Shown here: positions 16,766-26,000 of the stretch, in pieces | Numbering within the stretch: the stretch's first letter is position 1 | Layout: every line of letters starts with the position of its first letter | Assembly: GCA_030828165.1 (NCBI GenBank) | Contig: JAURDA010000007.1 | Span: forward strand, 1 to 57,415 | DNA: 57,415 nucleotides | Origin: Candidatus Poseidonia sp. | Lineage (GTDB): Archaea > Thermoplasmatota > Poseidoniia > Poseidoniales > Poseidoniaceae | Reading direction: 5' to 3' | Notes under the pieces: model-generated | What the model saw: only the letters and a program-made list of their open reading frames with translations | Database searches by the model: none | Told to the model about the DNA's origin: nothing | Translations under genes and position numbers: made by a program

Positions 16766-17737
16766 TCAACCATTCTCTCCATCGGCGTGGACATTCTTCG
16801 CCGATGCCTCGACCGGTGAGGTCACTTCCACCAAGATGTTTCCAGCGAGGAGAACCCCGCCGCCGAACACAATCCACCACGTCCAAGGAACCAATCCAAG
16901 GGCGAGACCAAAGAGCGTGGCCCAAACGGGTTCAAGCGCATAGATAACGGCAGCTTGAACGGGGTGCATGTGACGCTGATAGAGGTTCAAGGCGACCAAA
17001 CAAAAGAAGGAGCCGCCCACGCCAAGAAGCACCAAAGGAAGAAGGACGCCTTTCCGAGAAAGAACGGCTTGAGCCATCTCGATCGGAGCAGAGGAGGTCG
17101 CAACGGCCAAAACTGCAGAACCCCCGCCGATGATGAGAAACTGGGTGAGCGTGAGCTTCAGCGGGTCGTGTTCAAGCGTCCAATGCTGCGTGTAGATGAT
17201 GTGCAACGCAAAGAAAAAGGCACACACGACCGTGATGACCTCCCCCCACCCCCACGAAAGGTGAGGTGGGCCCTGGATGAAGCCGGCACCAAGGGTTGCC
17301 ATCAACACGCCCCAGTAGAGGGCGCGCCGCGGCGTGTTGTCGGCCATCACCACCGTCAAAACCGCCGTCATCACCACGTAAAGCGAGGTCAAGAAGGCTG
17401 AAGTTGCGGGGTTGATGTCGTTGAGGGCCACCATTTGCCCGACGAAACCAACGAGCATCAACGAGCCAAGAACGGCCCCTCCTTTCCAAATTACCCGGGA
17501 CCTCACGCCGCTTCGTGCGGACGGTAAGAAGGTGACAACGAGGACGAGCGCGATGAAAAAGCGAAGGCTGACCAAGAACGCCACCACGGGAAATTCGCCG
17601 TATTCGGCCAATTCCAATTCCAACGCATTGAGCGCCTGCTTCATCCAAATGAACGTGGCGCCCCAAATCAGGGTCACGGCGAGAAGGATCGCCGCTGCTT
17701 TCCGGCGGTTCGGCTCAAAGGACGTGTCGGATTCCAT
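16766..17737 (-). CDS. EamA/DMT-family transporter
   Basis: A 323-residue protein with ten hydrophobic segments arranged as two EamA repeats, beginning AAAILLAVTLIWGATFIWMKQALN, which is typical of drug/metabolite transporter family exporters. The final repeat includes YALEPVWATLFGLALGL. It is 36 bases upstream of the cystathionine-type enzyme gene on the same strand. Confidence 0.88.
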   Translation of the reverse strand: MESDTSFEPNRRKAAAILLAVTLIWGATFIWMKQALNALELELAEYGEFPVVAFLVSLRFFIALVLVVTFLPSARSGVRSRVIWKGGAVLGSLMLVGFVGQMVALNDINPATSAFLTSLYVVMTAVLTVVMADNTPRRALYWGVLMATLGAGFIQGPPHLSWGWGEVITVVCAFFFALHIIYTQHWTLEHDPLKLTLTQFLIIGGGSAVLAVATSSAPIEMAQAVLSRKGVLLPLVLLGVGGSFFCLVALNLYQRHMHPVQAAVIYALEPVWATLFGLALGLVPWTWWIVFGGGVLLAGNILVEVTSPVEASAKNVHADGENG

Positions 17738-17840
17738 CCCCTTTCACCGTTCCCCGGGAAACTTTGACAGGCCATGAGGCTGGTGGTTGACTTGGCAGGG
17801 CAACCATATCCTCAAAGGGTGCCCATGACCCAAACCAAGC

Positions 17841-19220
17841 ATGGGAAGCCCTCGAACGGGAGACGATGTCGTCTGGAAGCAACCCATTGATTCAGGGCCG
17901 GCTCCGGAGGACAAGAGCAGTTTTGACGCGGTTGTCGTCGGTGGAGGTCCGGGTGGGTCAGCGGCCGCTGGCTACCTCGCCATGGAAGGAAAGCGCGTGC
18001 TGCTCATCGAAAAGGAGACGTGGCCTCGTGACAAGATCTGCGGCGACGCCGTCGGTGGAAAATCGCTCAGCCACGTCAAAGCCTTGGGCGTGAAAGAAAC
18101 GCTGGAGGCCACGCCTCATTTTCGCGTCACGGGCATCGTGTTCTCGTCCCCAAAGGGGGCCAGCGTGCGTGTTGCGCTGCCCGAGGAAGACGTCCAGCGG
18201 CTCGAGGCGGGGTATTCGCTGCCTCGCCAACAATTTGACCATTTGCTGTTCAACCAAGTCCAACAGCTCGTACGAGATGCCGGTGGCTCAATCATTCAAG
18301 GAGGGGATGTTCGCGAGGTGTTGTACGACGACGGTCAAGGCGGTCAAGACCCCGGAAAAGGCTCAGGAACCGAACGGCACGCCAAGGGCATTATGGTCCG
18401 AATCGGAGGTCGAAGCGGAGAGGAATTCACCTATTTTGCTCCAACCGTCGTTGGCGCCGCAGGCTACCGGTGCCCCGTAGCGAAATCCATGCTCGAAGAG
18501 ACCTATGAAGAGCCCATGGTGGACCGATCACACTACTGTGCAGGCTACCGAGAGTACTGGCGCGGCGTCAAAGGATGCGAGGACAACGTTGGCGATATCG
18601 AGATTCATTTTGTTGACACCGTCATCCCCGGATATTTCTGGCTCTTCCCCGTCGCTGAGGGAGTCGTGAACGTCGGCATCGGCATGGTGATGTCCCTCTT
18701 GGATAAGCAATCCAAGAAGCTCAAGGCCCTCCAAGCCGAAGTCATTGCCCAGCACCCCTTGTTCAAAGAGCGCTTCGCTGACGCTTCGATGATTCCCGGT
18801 ACAGGCAAAGGTTGGCAATTGCCGTTTGGTTCGCCCAGAAAGAAGGCGAGTCGGCAACCAAGGCGTTCAGCAAGCAACGGGATTTACCTGGTGGGCGACG
18901 CAGCTTCGCTGGTCGATCCGTTTAGCGGCGAAGGTGTGGGCAACGCACTCGTCAGCGGCGAAATGGCGGCGAAGCACATCATGGAAGGCAAATCCCCAGA
19001 AGAATACCAAGAAGCCCTTTGGAAAGCACTTGGACCCGAACTCACGAATTCCTTCCGCATGCAAAAGATGAGTCGCCGTGCATGGTTGCTCAATTGGTTC
19101 GTGGGCAAAGCCTCGAAGAAGCCGGCCATTCAAGAGATGATGACGGAGATGATCGCGAGCAAAGAAGCGCAAGAAAACCTCCACTCACCATGGTTCATGT
19201 TCAAGACCTTGATGTTCTAA
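17841..19220 (+). CDS. Geranylgeranyl reductase-family flavoprotein
   Basis: A 459-residue FAD enzyme that would saturate double bonds of isoprenoid chains in archaeal membrane lipids or quinones. The dinucleotide motif DAVVVGGGPGGSAAAGYLAMEG is at about 29-50, followed by KRVLLIEKETWPRDKICGDAVGG, the signature of this family. The later FAD site reads GIYLVGDAASLVDPFSGEGVG. The first 25 residues are an unusual polar extension. The HAD gene follows after nine bases on the same strand. Confidence 0.9.
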   Translation: MGSPRTGDDVVWKQPIDSGPAPEDKSSFDAVVVGGGPGGSAAAGYLAMEGKRVLLIEKETWPRDKICGDAVGGKSLSHVKALGVKETLEATPHFRVTGIVFSSPKGASVRVALPEEDVQRLEAGYSLPRQQFDHLLFNQVQQLVRDAGGSIIQGGDVREVLYDDGQGGQDPGKGSGTERHAKGIMVRIGGRSGEEFTYFAPTVVGAAGYRCPVAKSMLEETYEEPMVDRSHYCAGYREYWRGVKGCEDNVGDIEIHFVDTVIPGYFWLFPVAEGVVNVGIGMVMSLLDKQSKKLKALQAEVIAQHPLFKERFADASMIPGTGKGWQLPFGSPRKKASRQPRRSASNGIYLVGDAASLVDPFSGEGVGNALVSGEMAAKHIMEGKSPEEYQEALWKALGPELTNSFRMQKMSRRAWLLNWFVGKASKKPAIQEMMTEMIASKEAQENLHSPWFMFKTLMF

Positions 19221-19229
19221 GGCCGCACC

Positions 19230-20018
19230 ATGGACTCCACCCTCTCGGACATCGACGCCGTGTTTCTTGATTTGGACGGCACCATTTACCTCGGGGGCGA
19301 ACTCATCGAAGGAGCCGAGGACTTTCTTCAACGGTGCAGAGACCAAGGTGTTCAACGCTACTTCCTCTCCAATAATTCGTCGAAGTCCGTGACGCAATAC
19401 TTGTCAAAACTTCACGCGCTTGGCCTTGAAGCAAGCGAAGAGGATGTTTTGCTCTCAACGCACGACCTGTTGGCGTGGCTCAGTGAAAACAACGTCACCA
19501 AAACGTGGATGGTCGGCACCGAAGGCATGCGAAGCATGCTTGAAGAGCAGGGCATTGCTACCTCAAGCAGCGATCCAGAATACGTCGTTCTCGGGTACGA
19601 TACGGAGTTGACCTACGACAAAATCGCACAAGCGAGCATCCACATGCATGCTGGCGTTCCCTTGGTCGCCAGTCACCCCGACATGGTGTGCCCGAGCCCG
19701 GACGGTGGCTTGCCCGACGTAGGGGCGTACTTGGCGATGTTCAAGGCGACGACAGGGGTTGACCCTGAACACATCACGGGCAAGCCCAATGCGGGCATGA
19801 TCCTCCACAAAATCGAGGCCTTGGGACTCCGGCCGGAACGGTGTGCCATGGTTGGAGACCGCCTCTACACCGACATGGCCATGGCGAGTCGAGCAGGCGT
19901 TGTTGGGGTTCTCGTCCTGTCCGGTGAAGCGACCCGAGCCGATGTCGATGCGCTTCCGCCAAACGCAGAACAACGGCCGACCGTCATCGTCAACAGCGTC
20001 GATGAACTCCTCCGGTGA
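19230..20018 (+). CDS. HAD-superfamily IIA phosphatase (NagD-like)
   Basis: A 262-residue HAD hydrolase. Motif I is FLDLDGTIYLGGELIEGAE, motif II is YFLSNNSSKS, the lysine is in ITGKPNAGMI, and the metal Asp is in MVGDRLYTDMAMASRAG. The cap and order match the NagD/p-nitrophenylphosphatase branch. The substrate is probably a sugar or glycolate phosphate, not determinable here. It shares four bases with the next gene. Confidence 0.9.
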   Translation: MDSTLSDIDAVFLDLDGTIYLGGELIEGAEDFLQRCRDQGVQRYFLSNNSSKSVTQYLSKLHALGLEASEEDVLLSTHDLLAWLSENNVTKTWMVGTEGMRSMLEEQGIATSSSDPEYVVLGYDTELTYDKIAQASIHMHAGVPLVASHPDMVCPSPDGGLPDVGAYLAMFKATTGVDPEHITGKPNAGMILHKIEALGLRPERCAMVGDRLYTDMAMASRAGVVGVLVLSGEATRADVDALPPNAEQRPTVIVNSVDELLR

Positions 20019-20947
20019 CCGGCATGAAGTTCGCTCAACGACTGAAATGGTGGAGGGAGCGGCGGCGACACCATCCACCCGACGACATTCATCGCGCCGG
20101 TGAATTGGCCGAGCAGCGACTGGCGAAGATCAGCCGTGCCGCAGGCAAAAAAAACGGATGGCATGTGTTTGAGTCCGTGCGGATCCCCGATGTTGAACAG
20201 GGTGGAAAGCGGGAAATCGACCTGGTCATCGTTGGCGGAAACACCCTGCTCGTGGTTGAACAAAAGCACTGGTCAGGTTCCTTCGAAATCAACGGGGATG
20301 AAGAGTTCATTCAGCATCGAAAAAACGGGACGACCCACAACCACAGCACCGTCAACCAGCGCATTGCCCGGAAATCCCGAATGCTTGTGGCCATGCACAA
20401 CGAACGGGTGGGCAACGATGACGGGGTTGATGTGCGGGTTGTGTTGGCCTTCACCAATCGAAATTTGGATTGGCCGGCCAACGTCATGGGCTTGGGCAGC
20501 GCGGTCAAGGACGAGGCGGGTTTCATCGCCCTCTTGGAAGACGAAAACCCCGGCCCTCTCAACGAAGCTCTGCTGGAGACCTTGCAGGGATTCGGCACCT
20601 GGGATGAAGTGGAATTGAACGGCGGGCTGATGTGCAAAGGCGATGTCTTGGATTTAGGATTGGGAGAGGCCATCAACGAATGGCAGGGCGGGCGCAGGTC
20701 ACCGTTGAAAGGAGCGGTTGTTCACCCAAGAGGGATTCTTTCGCTTTTTAGGACCTCTGCAAGCCGACTCACCCTCCACGCTGGAGAGCGTCATGTCGAA
20801 GCCCAACTCCCGTATGGGAAATCGTTGAAAATGCATGTTGTCGGCAGGAAAAGTCCAGAGGACATCCCGTGGTCAACCGTGGCCTCCATCAACCTCTCAA
20901 CCCCCTCGTTGAACGACGGGTTGGGCCAAGACCTTGAGAAGCCTTGA
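20015..20947 (+). CDS. NERD-domain (nuclease-related) protein
   Basis: A 310-residue protein whose residues about 25-150 resemble the NERD domain: an N-terminal helix with Glu (GELAEQRLAKI), then REIDLVIVGGNTLLVVEQKHW, which carries the Asp...Glu-x-Lys nuclease-like core. No helicase or kinase domain follows; the remaining 150 residues are unassigned. The GTG start overlaps the HAD stop; ATG 20024 is an alternative. Possible roles in DNA processing are inference. Confidence 0.78.
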   Translation: MTGMKFAQRLKWWRERRRHHPPDDIHRAGELAEQRLAKISRAAGKKNGWHVFESVRIPDVEQGGKREIDLVIVGGNTLLVVEQKHWSGSFEINGDEEFIQHRKNGTTHNHSTVNQRIARKSRMLVAMHNERVGNDDGVDVRVVLAFTNRNLDWPANVMGLGSAVKDEAGFIALLEDENPGPLNEALLETLQGFGTWDEVELNGGLMCKGDVLDLGLGEAINEWQGGRRSPLKGAVVHPRGILSLFRTSASRLTLHAGERHVEAQLPYGKSLKMHVVGRKSPEDIPWSTVASINLSTPSLNDGLGQDLEKP

Positions 20948-20972
20948 AGCGCACGGTGCTCAGGCCCCAACG

Positions 20973-21251
20973 ATGGCAGTGTGGTGGATCGAGAGCATCG
21001 GATTGGTCGCCGGTGCGCTCGGAATCGTCGCTTGGATTCCCCAGATTCGTGACGTGTGGGTGCACGAACGCCACGAAGGCATTTCTTTGACCACATTCAG
21101 CGTCGTCACCGTCGCCTTGTCCTTGTGGCTTGTCTACGGGATCCTGGTTGAATCCTTGGCAATGATCGTCGCCAACGTGTTCACCCTCATCGTCATCCTT
21201 GCCGTGCTCGTCGGTGTTCGCCGCCTACGAAAGCGGGAGGCGATTGCGTAG
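20973..21251 (+). CDS. SemiSWEET-type PQ-loop sugar transporter
   Basis: A 92-residue protein with three membrane segments and the PQ motif in GIVAWIPQIRDVWVHERHEG, typical of SemiSWEET half-transporters, which dimerise to move sugars. A frame from 20934 would add 13 residues overlapping the NERD gene; ATG 20973 fits the family length. It is convergent with the glutamine synthetase gene, with three bases between stops. Confidence 0.85.
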   Translation: MAVWWIESIGLVAGALGIVAWIPQIRDVWVHERHEGISLTTFSVVTVALSLWLVYGILVESLAMIVANVFTLIVILAVLVGVRRLRKREAIA

Positions 21252-21254
21252 TCA

Positions 21255-22265
21255 TCAACAAACCGACTTCGTCGTCTGGATGATGACGGCGCCGATTTTG
21301 TACGGGTCACCGTTTGAGGCCGGGCGGCGGTCTTCGAGACGACCCACCCAACCGTCGGTTGGCACGGAGGCAGGCACGCGAATGGACGCCCCTCGGTCCG
21401 AAACGCCATAAGAAAATTGGTCGATGGACTGGGTTTCGTGCAGCCCGGTCAAGCGCTCCTCGTTGTGAGCGCCGTAAACGGCCATGTGCTTCTCGATGTT
21501 CTTGCCGAAGGCTTCACAGATGCTGTTGAACAGGTCTTCGCCGCCCTTGTCTCGCATGGCACCGTTGGAGAAATTAGCGTGCATACCCGAGCCGTTCCAA
21601 TCGCCCTTGATGGGTTTGGGGTGGTATTCGATGTAGTACCCGTAGCTTTCCGTCAATCGGTCGAGGAGGTAGCGGGCAACCCAGAGTTCGTCGCCGGCTT
21701 GCTTGGCGCCTTTGGCGAAGATTTGGAACTCCCATTGTCCGCAAGCCACTTCTTGGTTGATCCCTTCAAAGTTGAGGCCTGCTTCCAAACACAGGTCTGC
21801 GTGCTCTTCCACAAGGGCGCGCCCGTGCGTGTTTTTGCCGCCAACGGAACAGTAGTACAAGCCTTGAGGGCCAGGGTAACCGCCAACGGGGAACCCAAGC
21901 GGAAGCTGCGTGTCGACGTCCATGATGAAGTACTCCTGCTCGTATCCAAACCAGAAGTCGTTGTCGTCGTCGTCAATGGTTGCTCGGCCGTTGCTGGCAT
22001 GCGGGGTTCCGTCGGGGTTGAGCACTTCGCACATCACGAGGTAACCGTTCACGCGCTGGGGATCGGGGAAGATGTTCACGGGCTTGAGCAGGCAATCGGA
22101 CGCACTGCCGTCGGCTTGGCGGGTGGAAGAGCCGTCAAACATCCAAATTGGGCATTCTTCGAGCGTGCCGCTGAAATCCGAGCGGACCATCGTTTTGCTA
22201 CGCATGTTTTGCGTGGGTTCGTATCCGTCAAGCCAAATGTACTCCAGTTTTGCTTTATCGTCCAT
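21255..22265 (-). CDS. Type II (eukaryotic-type) glutamine synthetase
   Basis: A 336-residue enzyme making glutamine from glutamate, ammonia and ATP. It matches GSII rather than the 440 to 470-residue GSI usual in archaea: LEYIWLDGYEPTQNMRSKT, PIWMFDGSSTRQADG, FGYEQEYFIMD, PQGLYYCSVGG, INQEVACGQWEFQIF and the nucleotide-site GDWNGSGMHANFSN. Ligand residues in these motifs are intact. ATG 22265 was chosen over TTG 22274 because it follows a TATA box by about 32 bases. Confidence 0.93.
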   Translation of the reverse strand: MDDKAKLEYIWLDGYEPTQNMRSKTMVRSDFSGTLEECPIWMFDGSSTRQADGSASDCLLKPVNIFPDPQRVNGYLVMCEVLNPDGTPHASNGRATIDDDDNDFWFGYEQEYFIMDVDTQLPLGFPVGGYPGPQGLYYCSVGGKNTHGRALVEEHADLCLEAGLNFEGINQEVACGQWEFQIFAKGAKQAGDELWVARYLLDRLTESYGYYIEYHPKPIKGDWNGSGMHANFSNGAMRDKGGEDLFNSICEAFGKNIEKHMAVYGAHNEERLTGLHETQSIDQFSYGVSDRGASIRVPASVPTDGWVGRLEDRRPASNGDPYKIGAVIIQTTKSVC

Positions 22266-22292
22266 GGGTATCAAATGCGGCGTTTGCGAGAC

Positions 22293-22302
22293 GGTATATG
22301 AA
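22293..22302 (-). promoter_or_regulatory. TATA box for the glutamine synthetase gene
   Basis: The minus strand reads TTCATATACC, about 32 bases before ATG 22265, giving a very short leader. An AT-rich stretch (22305-22375) further upstream, including ATTAAATTG, may hold regulator sites. Confidence 0.55.
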
Positions 22303-22498
22303 CCATACGCTCAATTTAATGGTCAAATTACTCATCAAATGCTCAGCATTACGCTTTCCATCTGATATTTTGGTGAAATTTTGCTTTCGTTCTTTCGCCT
22401 CCGTTTTGCATTTGCGCGGTCATCTCTGCGGTTTTGTTGCATTTGAGCAAGCCAAAGAATTGGCCCCTCGTCGAGAAAAACATCGTCGCCGAACACCG

Positions 22499-24292
22499 TC
22501 AAGCGTTGTTGGCGGCGTCTTCGCCTTGGGGCGTGATGAGGACGTTCGCATCGTCGCGAACGATGGTTGGTATGGAGAGCGTTCCCGAGTTCACCGTAAT
22601 GGGGCACGCGTTGCTGCAAGCGGGTGGAAGGTAGTCCTCGCCGCTTTGCGTCAGCACAATTTCAAGAGCATGTCCTGCTGGAAGGATCACGTCCATTCCC
22701 TGAAACTCCATGAGCATCGTTACCGAGGAAAACGGCACCACCGTCTGGGCATTGTATCCCCCAGCGTGATACCGCACGTCCATCGTTGCGTGGCCGAAAC
22801 GCAAACCGGTTTCAGCGTCACGGAGTTCAGCGAAAATTTGTCCGCCGTCAAAGGACGGAGTGACCTCGAGATGCAGTGTGGGCAAGCCGCTGATGTGAGT
22901 GTCTCGGTCCATGGAAAAGGCTTCGCACGTCACGAGAACCGAAGACGAAGCCCCCACCGAACCCTGCGCATCGCAGCTTGGTGTTTCCCACATCGCATCC
23001 AACGGAGGCCACGTTTCTTCGATTCGCCATTGGCCGTCGTTGCGCTGGATTTGAGCGTGAAGTGATGGACGCTCGCCGATGCCTTTGAGATAGTACTCCA
23101 TCCATTCGAACAGGTCTTGGCCCCAATCCCAACGCGTCATGTTGTGGATGGCTTCTCCACCGTACCCGCTGGGTTGGTTGTTGTGTTTGGCCCACTGGTC
23201 CGGATAGTTGTGTTCCCACTGGCCCAACATGCCGGCGACCTCGTAGCCTTCGTCGATGTAGGTCTGGTACCATTGCGTACCGGGGGGCCCGCCGAAGACT
23301 TGGTGGGGGTCAACGTTCCAATCTTGCATGCCCTGGACCCAATAGATGCTCCCTTTGTACGTCCCGAGGGCTTTGTCAATGTGGCTTCGCTCATCGTAAT
23401 AATTGTCCATGTACGGGTCAAGTTCGCCCAGGCCGTACCGCGTCGGCCCCGCCAAAAATCCCTCGAGCACGTCACCGCACAAGTTGTCGAGATCGTCGCT
23501 GTCGTAGTCGAGAATGGAGCCGCCGTAATTGGAATGCATGACTTGACTGCGAGCTTCTGCGCTCCCGTTCTTGTAGAGCAACGGGCCCAAAGCCGTGGTC
23601 CCGGAAATGGGAACGATGGTCTTCAGGTATTCGCTTCCTTGGGCGGCGGCTTCCCAAGCCGTGGCGCCTTCGTAGGACTTTCCGTAAATCGCCACGTTGC
23701 CGTTGCTCCAATTTTGTTGACCCAACCATTCAACGGCGGCATGGATGCCTTGGCCCTCTCCGTCGCCGCGGTAATCGAAGCAGCCGGTGCTCTCCTCGGT
23801 GGCGAAGACGGCGACCTGTGCAAGTGCATAGCCGTGGGGGATGAAATTGTCGTAAATGAACTCGCCCCGGCCTGCCCCAACCACGTTGGTGGGCGTTGAC
23901 TGGCTCCCGGGCGACCCGTAGTCAAAATAGGGACTCACGACCGCAATGACGGGGACTTTCTCTCCGGTTTCGGTGTTCGATGGAAGCCAATAGGACAGAT
24001 GGACTTCAGCGGTGTTGGGTCCGCCTTCCCACGTGCCGGTTGTGTCGACTTCAATGGTGGCTTCCTGGACGGGAAGGGGTTGGTGCGGGCCTTGTTTGAG
24101 CACCATGGCGTAGGTGCCCGTCCAGTTCCAGTCAAGCGTGTGGCGGTCCCAAATCGAAGGGTACATCCCCTCCTCAGCCGTTTCAACGCCCAAGTCTCCC
24201 TCTCCAAAGCAACCCGAAAGCGGCATCAGCAGCAACAGCACGGTGAAACCGATGGCCTGTCGCATGGTGAAGGCACGCCGGGGGTCTGTCAT
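22499..24292 (-). CDS. S15/CocE-type peptidase lipoprotein
   Basis: A 597-residue secreted hydrolase of the X-Pro dipeptidyl-peptidase/CocE family. The signal peptide ends in the lipobox LMPLSGC (Cys28), so it is probably lipid-anchored outside the cell. The catalytic triad is visible: Ser206 (YGKSYEG), Asp324 (GMQDWNVDP) and His361 (QWEHNYP). The C-terminal third is the beta-rich X-Pro domain. The frame is open far upstream but has no protein character there; the start at ATG 24292 puts the signal peptide at the N-terminus (ATG 24265 is also possible). Confidence 0.88.
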   Translation of the reverse strand: MTDPRRAFTMRQAIGFTVLLLLMPLSGCFGEGDLGVETAEEGMYPSIWDRHTLDWNWTGTYAMVLKQGPHQPLPVQEATIEVDTTGTWEGGPNTAEVHLSYWLPSNTETGEKVPVIAVVSPYFDYGSPGSQSTPTNVVGAGRGEFIYDNFIPHGYALAQVAVFATEESTGCFDYRGDGEGQGIHAAVEWLGQQNWSNGNVAIYGKSYEGATAWEAAAQGSEYLKTIVPISGTTALGPLLYKNGSAEARSQVMHSNYGGSILDYDSDDLDNLCGDVLEGFLAGPTRYGLGELDPYMDNYYDERSHIDKALGTYKGSIYWVQGMQDWNVDPHQVFGGPPGTQWYQTYIDEGYEVAGMLGQWEHNYPDQWAKHNNQPSGYGGEAIHNMTRWDWGQDLFEWMEYYLKGIGERPSLHAQIQRNDGQWRIEETWPPLDAMWETPSCDAQGSVGASSSVLVTCEAFSMDRDTHISGLPTLHLEVTPSFDGGQIFAELRDAETGLRFGHATMDVRYHAGGYNAQTVVPFSSVTMLMEFQGMDVILPAGHALEIVLTQSGEDYLPPACSNACPITVNSGTLSIPTIVRDDANVLITPQGEDAANNA

Positions 24293-24357
24293 GAACATGA
24301 TGCCCGTCAGCCGAAGGCACCACAAGCATTGAGGGGGTGGTTCGTCTCCGATAAGCC

Positions 24358-25158
24358 ATGGAAGCGTCCGCTGCATGGGGGGCTCGTTGGGGGTCTGCAT
24401 CCTCGCCGATGGCGAAGCGATACATGGAAGTCGCCACCGAGAAACAATCCCTCGTCTGTTTGGCCGCCGACCGAAACACCATGGCGGGCTTGATGGCGTT
24501 GATTGAAGCCGTTGGGCCCCACATCGCCGCACTGAAAACCCACGTTGACCTCGTCGATGATTGGAGTCCGGAGGCGTGGGCAACCTTCTGTGAGGCGGCC
24601 GTTCGCGCCAATCTTCTCGTTTTTGAGGACCGCAAATTTGCCGACATCGGCGCCATCAGTCGGGCACAGATGGCCGGAAAATACGACATCCGTTCGTGGT
24701 CCGATTTGGTGACGGCCCACCTCATCAGCGGACCCGATATCGTGGACGGGCTGCAGGCGGGCTGGTCCGATGTCGGTCGGCAAGGCGGCGTGTTGTTGCT
24801 CGCCCAAATGTCGAGCCGTGGAAACCTCCTCCATCCGGCCTACACCGACGAAGTCGTTGCAAAAGGAAAAGCGCATCCCGGCGTTTTTGGCTTCATTGGG
24901 AACGGGTCACGACCAGCAGAATTGGCCGTTTTGCGATCAAACGTGGGCGAAGAGAAAATGATCTGGACCCCAGGCGTTAACCTCGCCGTGGGGGACGGAG
25001 CCATGGGTCAACGCTACGGCGACCCCACGGAAGCGGTGCTCGCCGGCTCAGATTGCATCATCGTCGGGTCCGGCATCCACAAGGCGGAGGACCCTGCAAA
25101 GGCTGCAAAGGCATACGCAGACGCCTCGTGGGCGGGCCTGTTGAAACGAAACGGGTGA
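24358..25158 (+). CDS. pyrF: Orotidine 5'-phosphate decarboxylase
   Basis: Catalyses the last step of UMP synthesis. The 266-residue frame shows the eukaryotic-like arrangement LVCLAADRNTMAGL, ALKTHVDLVDDW, and the catalytic VFEDRKFADIG, with the phosphate-binding TPGVNLAVGDGAMGQRYGDP and IIVGSGIHKAEDP loops. ATG 24409 (MAKRYMEVATEKQ) is a plausible later start that fits the family N-terminus. It is followed by a small membrane protein gene after seven bases. Confidence 0.92.
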   Translation: MEASAAWGARWGSASSPMAKRYMEVATEKQSLVCLAADRNTMAGLMALIEAVGPHIAALKTHVDLVDDWSPEAWATFCEAAVRANLLVFEDRKFADIGAISRAQMAGKYDIRSWSDLVTAHLISGPDIVDGLQAGWSDVGRQGGVLLLAQMSSRGNLLHPAYTDEVVAKGKAHPGVFGFIGNGSRPAELAVLRSNVGEEKMIWTPGVNLAVGDGAMGQRYGDPTEAVLAGSDCIIVGSGIHKAEDPAKAAKAYADASWAGLLKRNG

Positions 25159-25165
25159 GGTCAGC

Positions 25166-25414
25166 ATGTGGGTGCAAATGCTGCTCGCTTCGCTCGGGTT
25201 GCTTTTGCCGGCTTGGTTGATTTGGCGGGCCGTTTCAACGGCTCGAACCCTCGAAAAGCGCCTCGCTCAAGGCGATGCAACCTTGCTGAACGACGACCGC
25301 TTCAAAGTGGACCGAGTCACCCTTGGTCCCGCAGGCACCGAACTGATTGAGGACGTTCAGTTTGTCTCGGTGGTCGCTCCCTCCTACCAACAAGGAGGCG
25401 GTCCCCATTCCTGA
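25166..25414 (+). CDS. Small membrane protein
   Basis: An 82-residue protein with one N-terminal hydrophobic helix (VQMLLASLGLLLPAWLIW) and a polar tail of about 55 residues. No family was recognised. It follows pyrF closely and its end overlaps the CYTH gene, so these three genes probably share one transcript. Confidence 0.65.
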   Translation: MWVQMLLASLGLLLPAWLIWRAVSTARTLEKRLAQGDATLLNDDRFKVDRVTLGPAGTELIEDVQFVSVVAPSYQQGGGPHS

Positions 25415-26000
25415 CCTCGTTGAAATTGAACGACGTTTTTTGGTCGACGGTCGCGAAGAAAAGCCATGGCGCACGGGATCGACCGCCCACACCATTGAAC
25501 AGCATTACGGCGTGGAGGAACACATCCAATCAAACGAGAGAATGCTCTCATGCGACGGCGTATTCTTAGCCGAATTCACCTCAGAACAGCACGCTGTTTG
25601 GAGACGGATGGACACAAAAATTGGGCGTTTACGACGACGAGATACGGTGTGGGTGTTGACGTTCAAATCCCGTATTGACGCAGCTGCAGCGTATGAGTTG
25701 GAATGGAACGTGCATGCTGAGGCGGCGGCGGCGTTGATGGCTCACGGGCCGTACCCCTCGGTGAAAAAAACCCGCTACGTTATGAACGGTCCCGACGGTC
25801 ACGCGTGGGAAATCGACGAGTTTGAAGGAGCGTTGGCCGGGGTGGTTTTGGCTGAAGTAGAGCTCGATTCTGTGGATGAGGCGTTGGCGATTCCTCCGTG
25901 GGTGAGTCACGAAATCACGGGGTTGGCGTCCTGGTCGAATCGCGCCCTGGCTCAAACCCTTGCGGCTACGATGAACACGCACGAACCACGGCCTGAATGA
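25407..26000 (+). CDS. CYTH-domain protein with a probable ATT start
   Basis: The protein begins PDLVEIERRFLV, the EIERKFLV-type signature of CYTH (triphosphate tunnel metalloenzyme) proteins, with further basic and acidic strand motifs (RLRRRDTVWVLTFKSR, YELEWNV, WEIDEFEG, LAEVEL). It probably hydrolyses a triphosphate or polyphosphate. The reading frame has no ATG or GTG near the domain; TTG at 25347 lies deep inside the preceding gene. A perfect AAGGAGG (25392-25398) sits eight bases before ATT 25407, which makes ATT the best start, giving 197 residues. Its end overlaps the convergent DegT gene by 35 bases. Confidence 0.8.
   Translation: MPDLVEIERRFLVDGREEKPWRTGSTAHTIEQHYGVEEHIQSNERMLSCDGVFLAEFTSEQHAVWRRMDTKIGRLRRRDTVWVLTFKSRIDAAAAYELEWNVHAEAAAALMAHGPYPSVKKTRYVMNGPDGHAWEIDEFEGALAGVVLAEVELDSVDEALAIPPWVSHEITGLASWSNRALAQTLAATMNTHEPRPE

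Noticed and set aside
21417-22301. 294-codon plus-strand frame
   Set aside because: Antisense of glutamine synthetase, which carries all family motifs.
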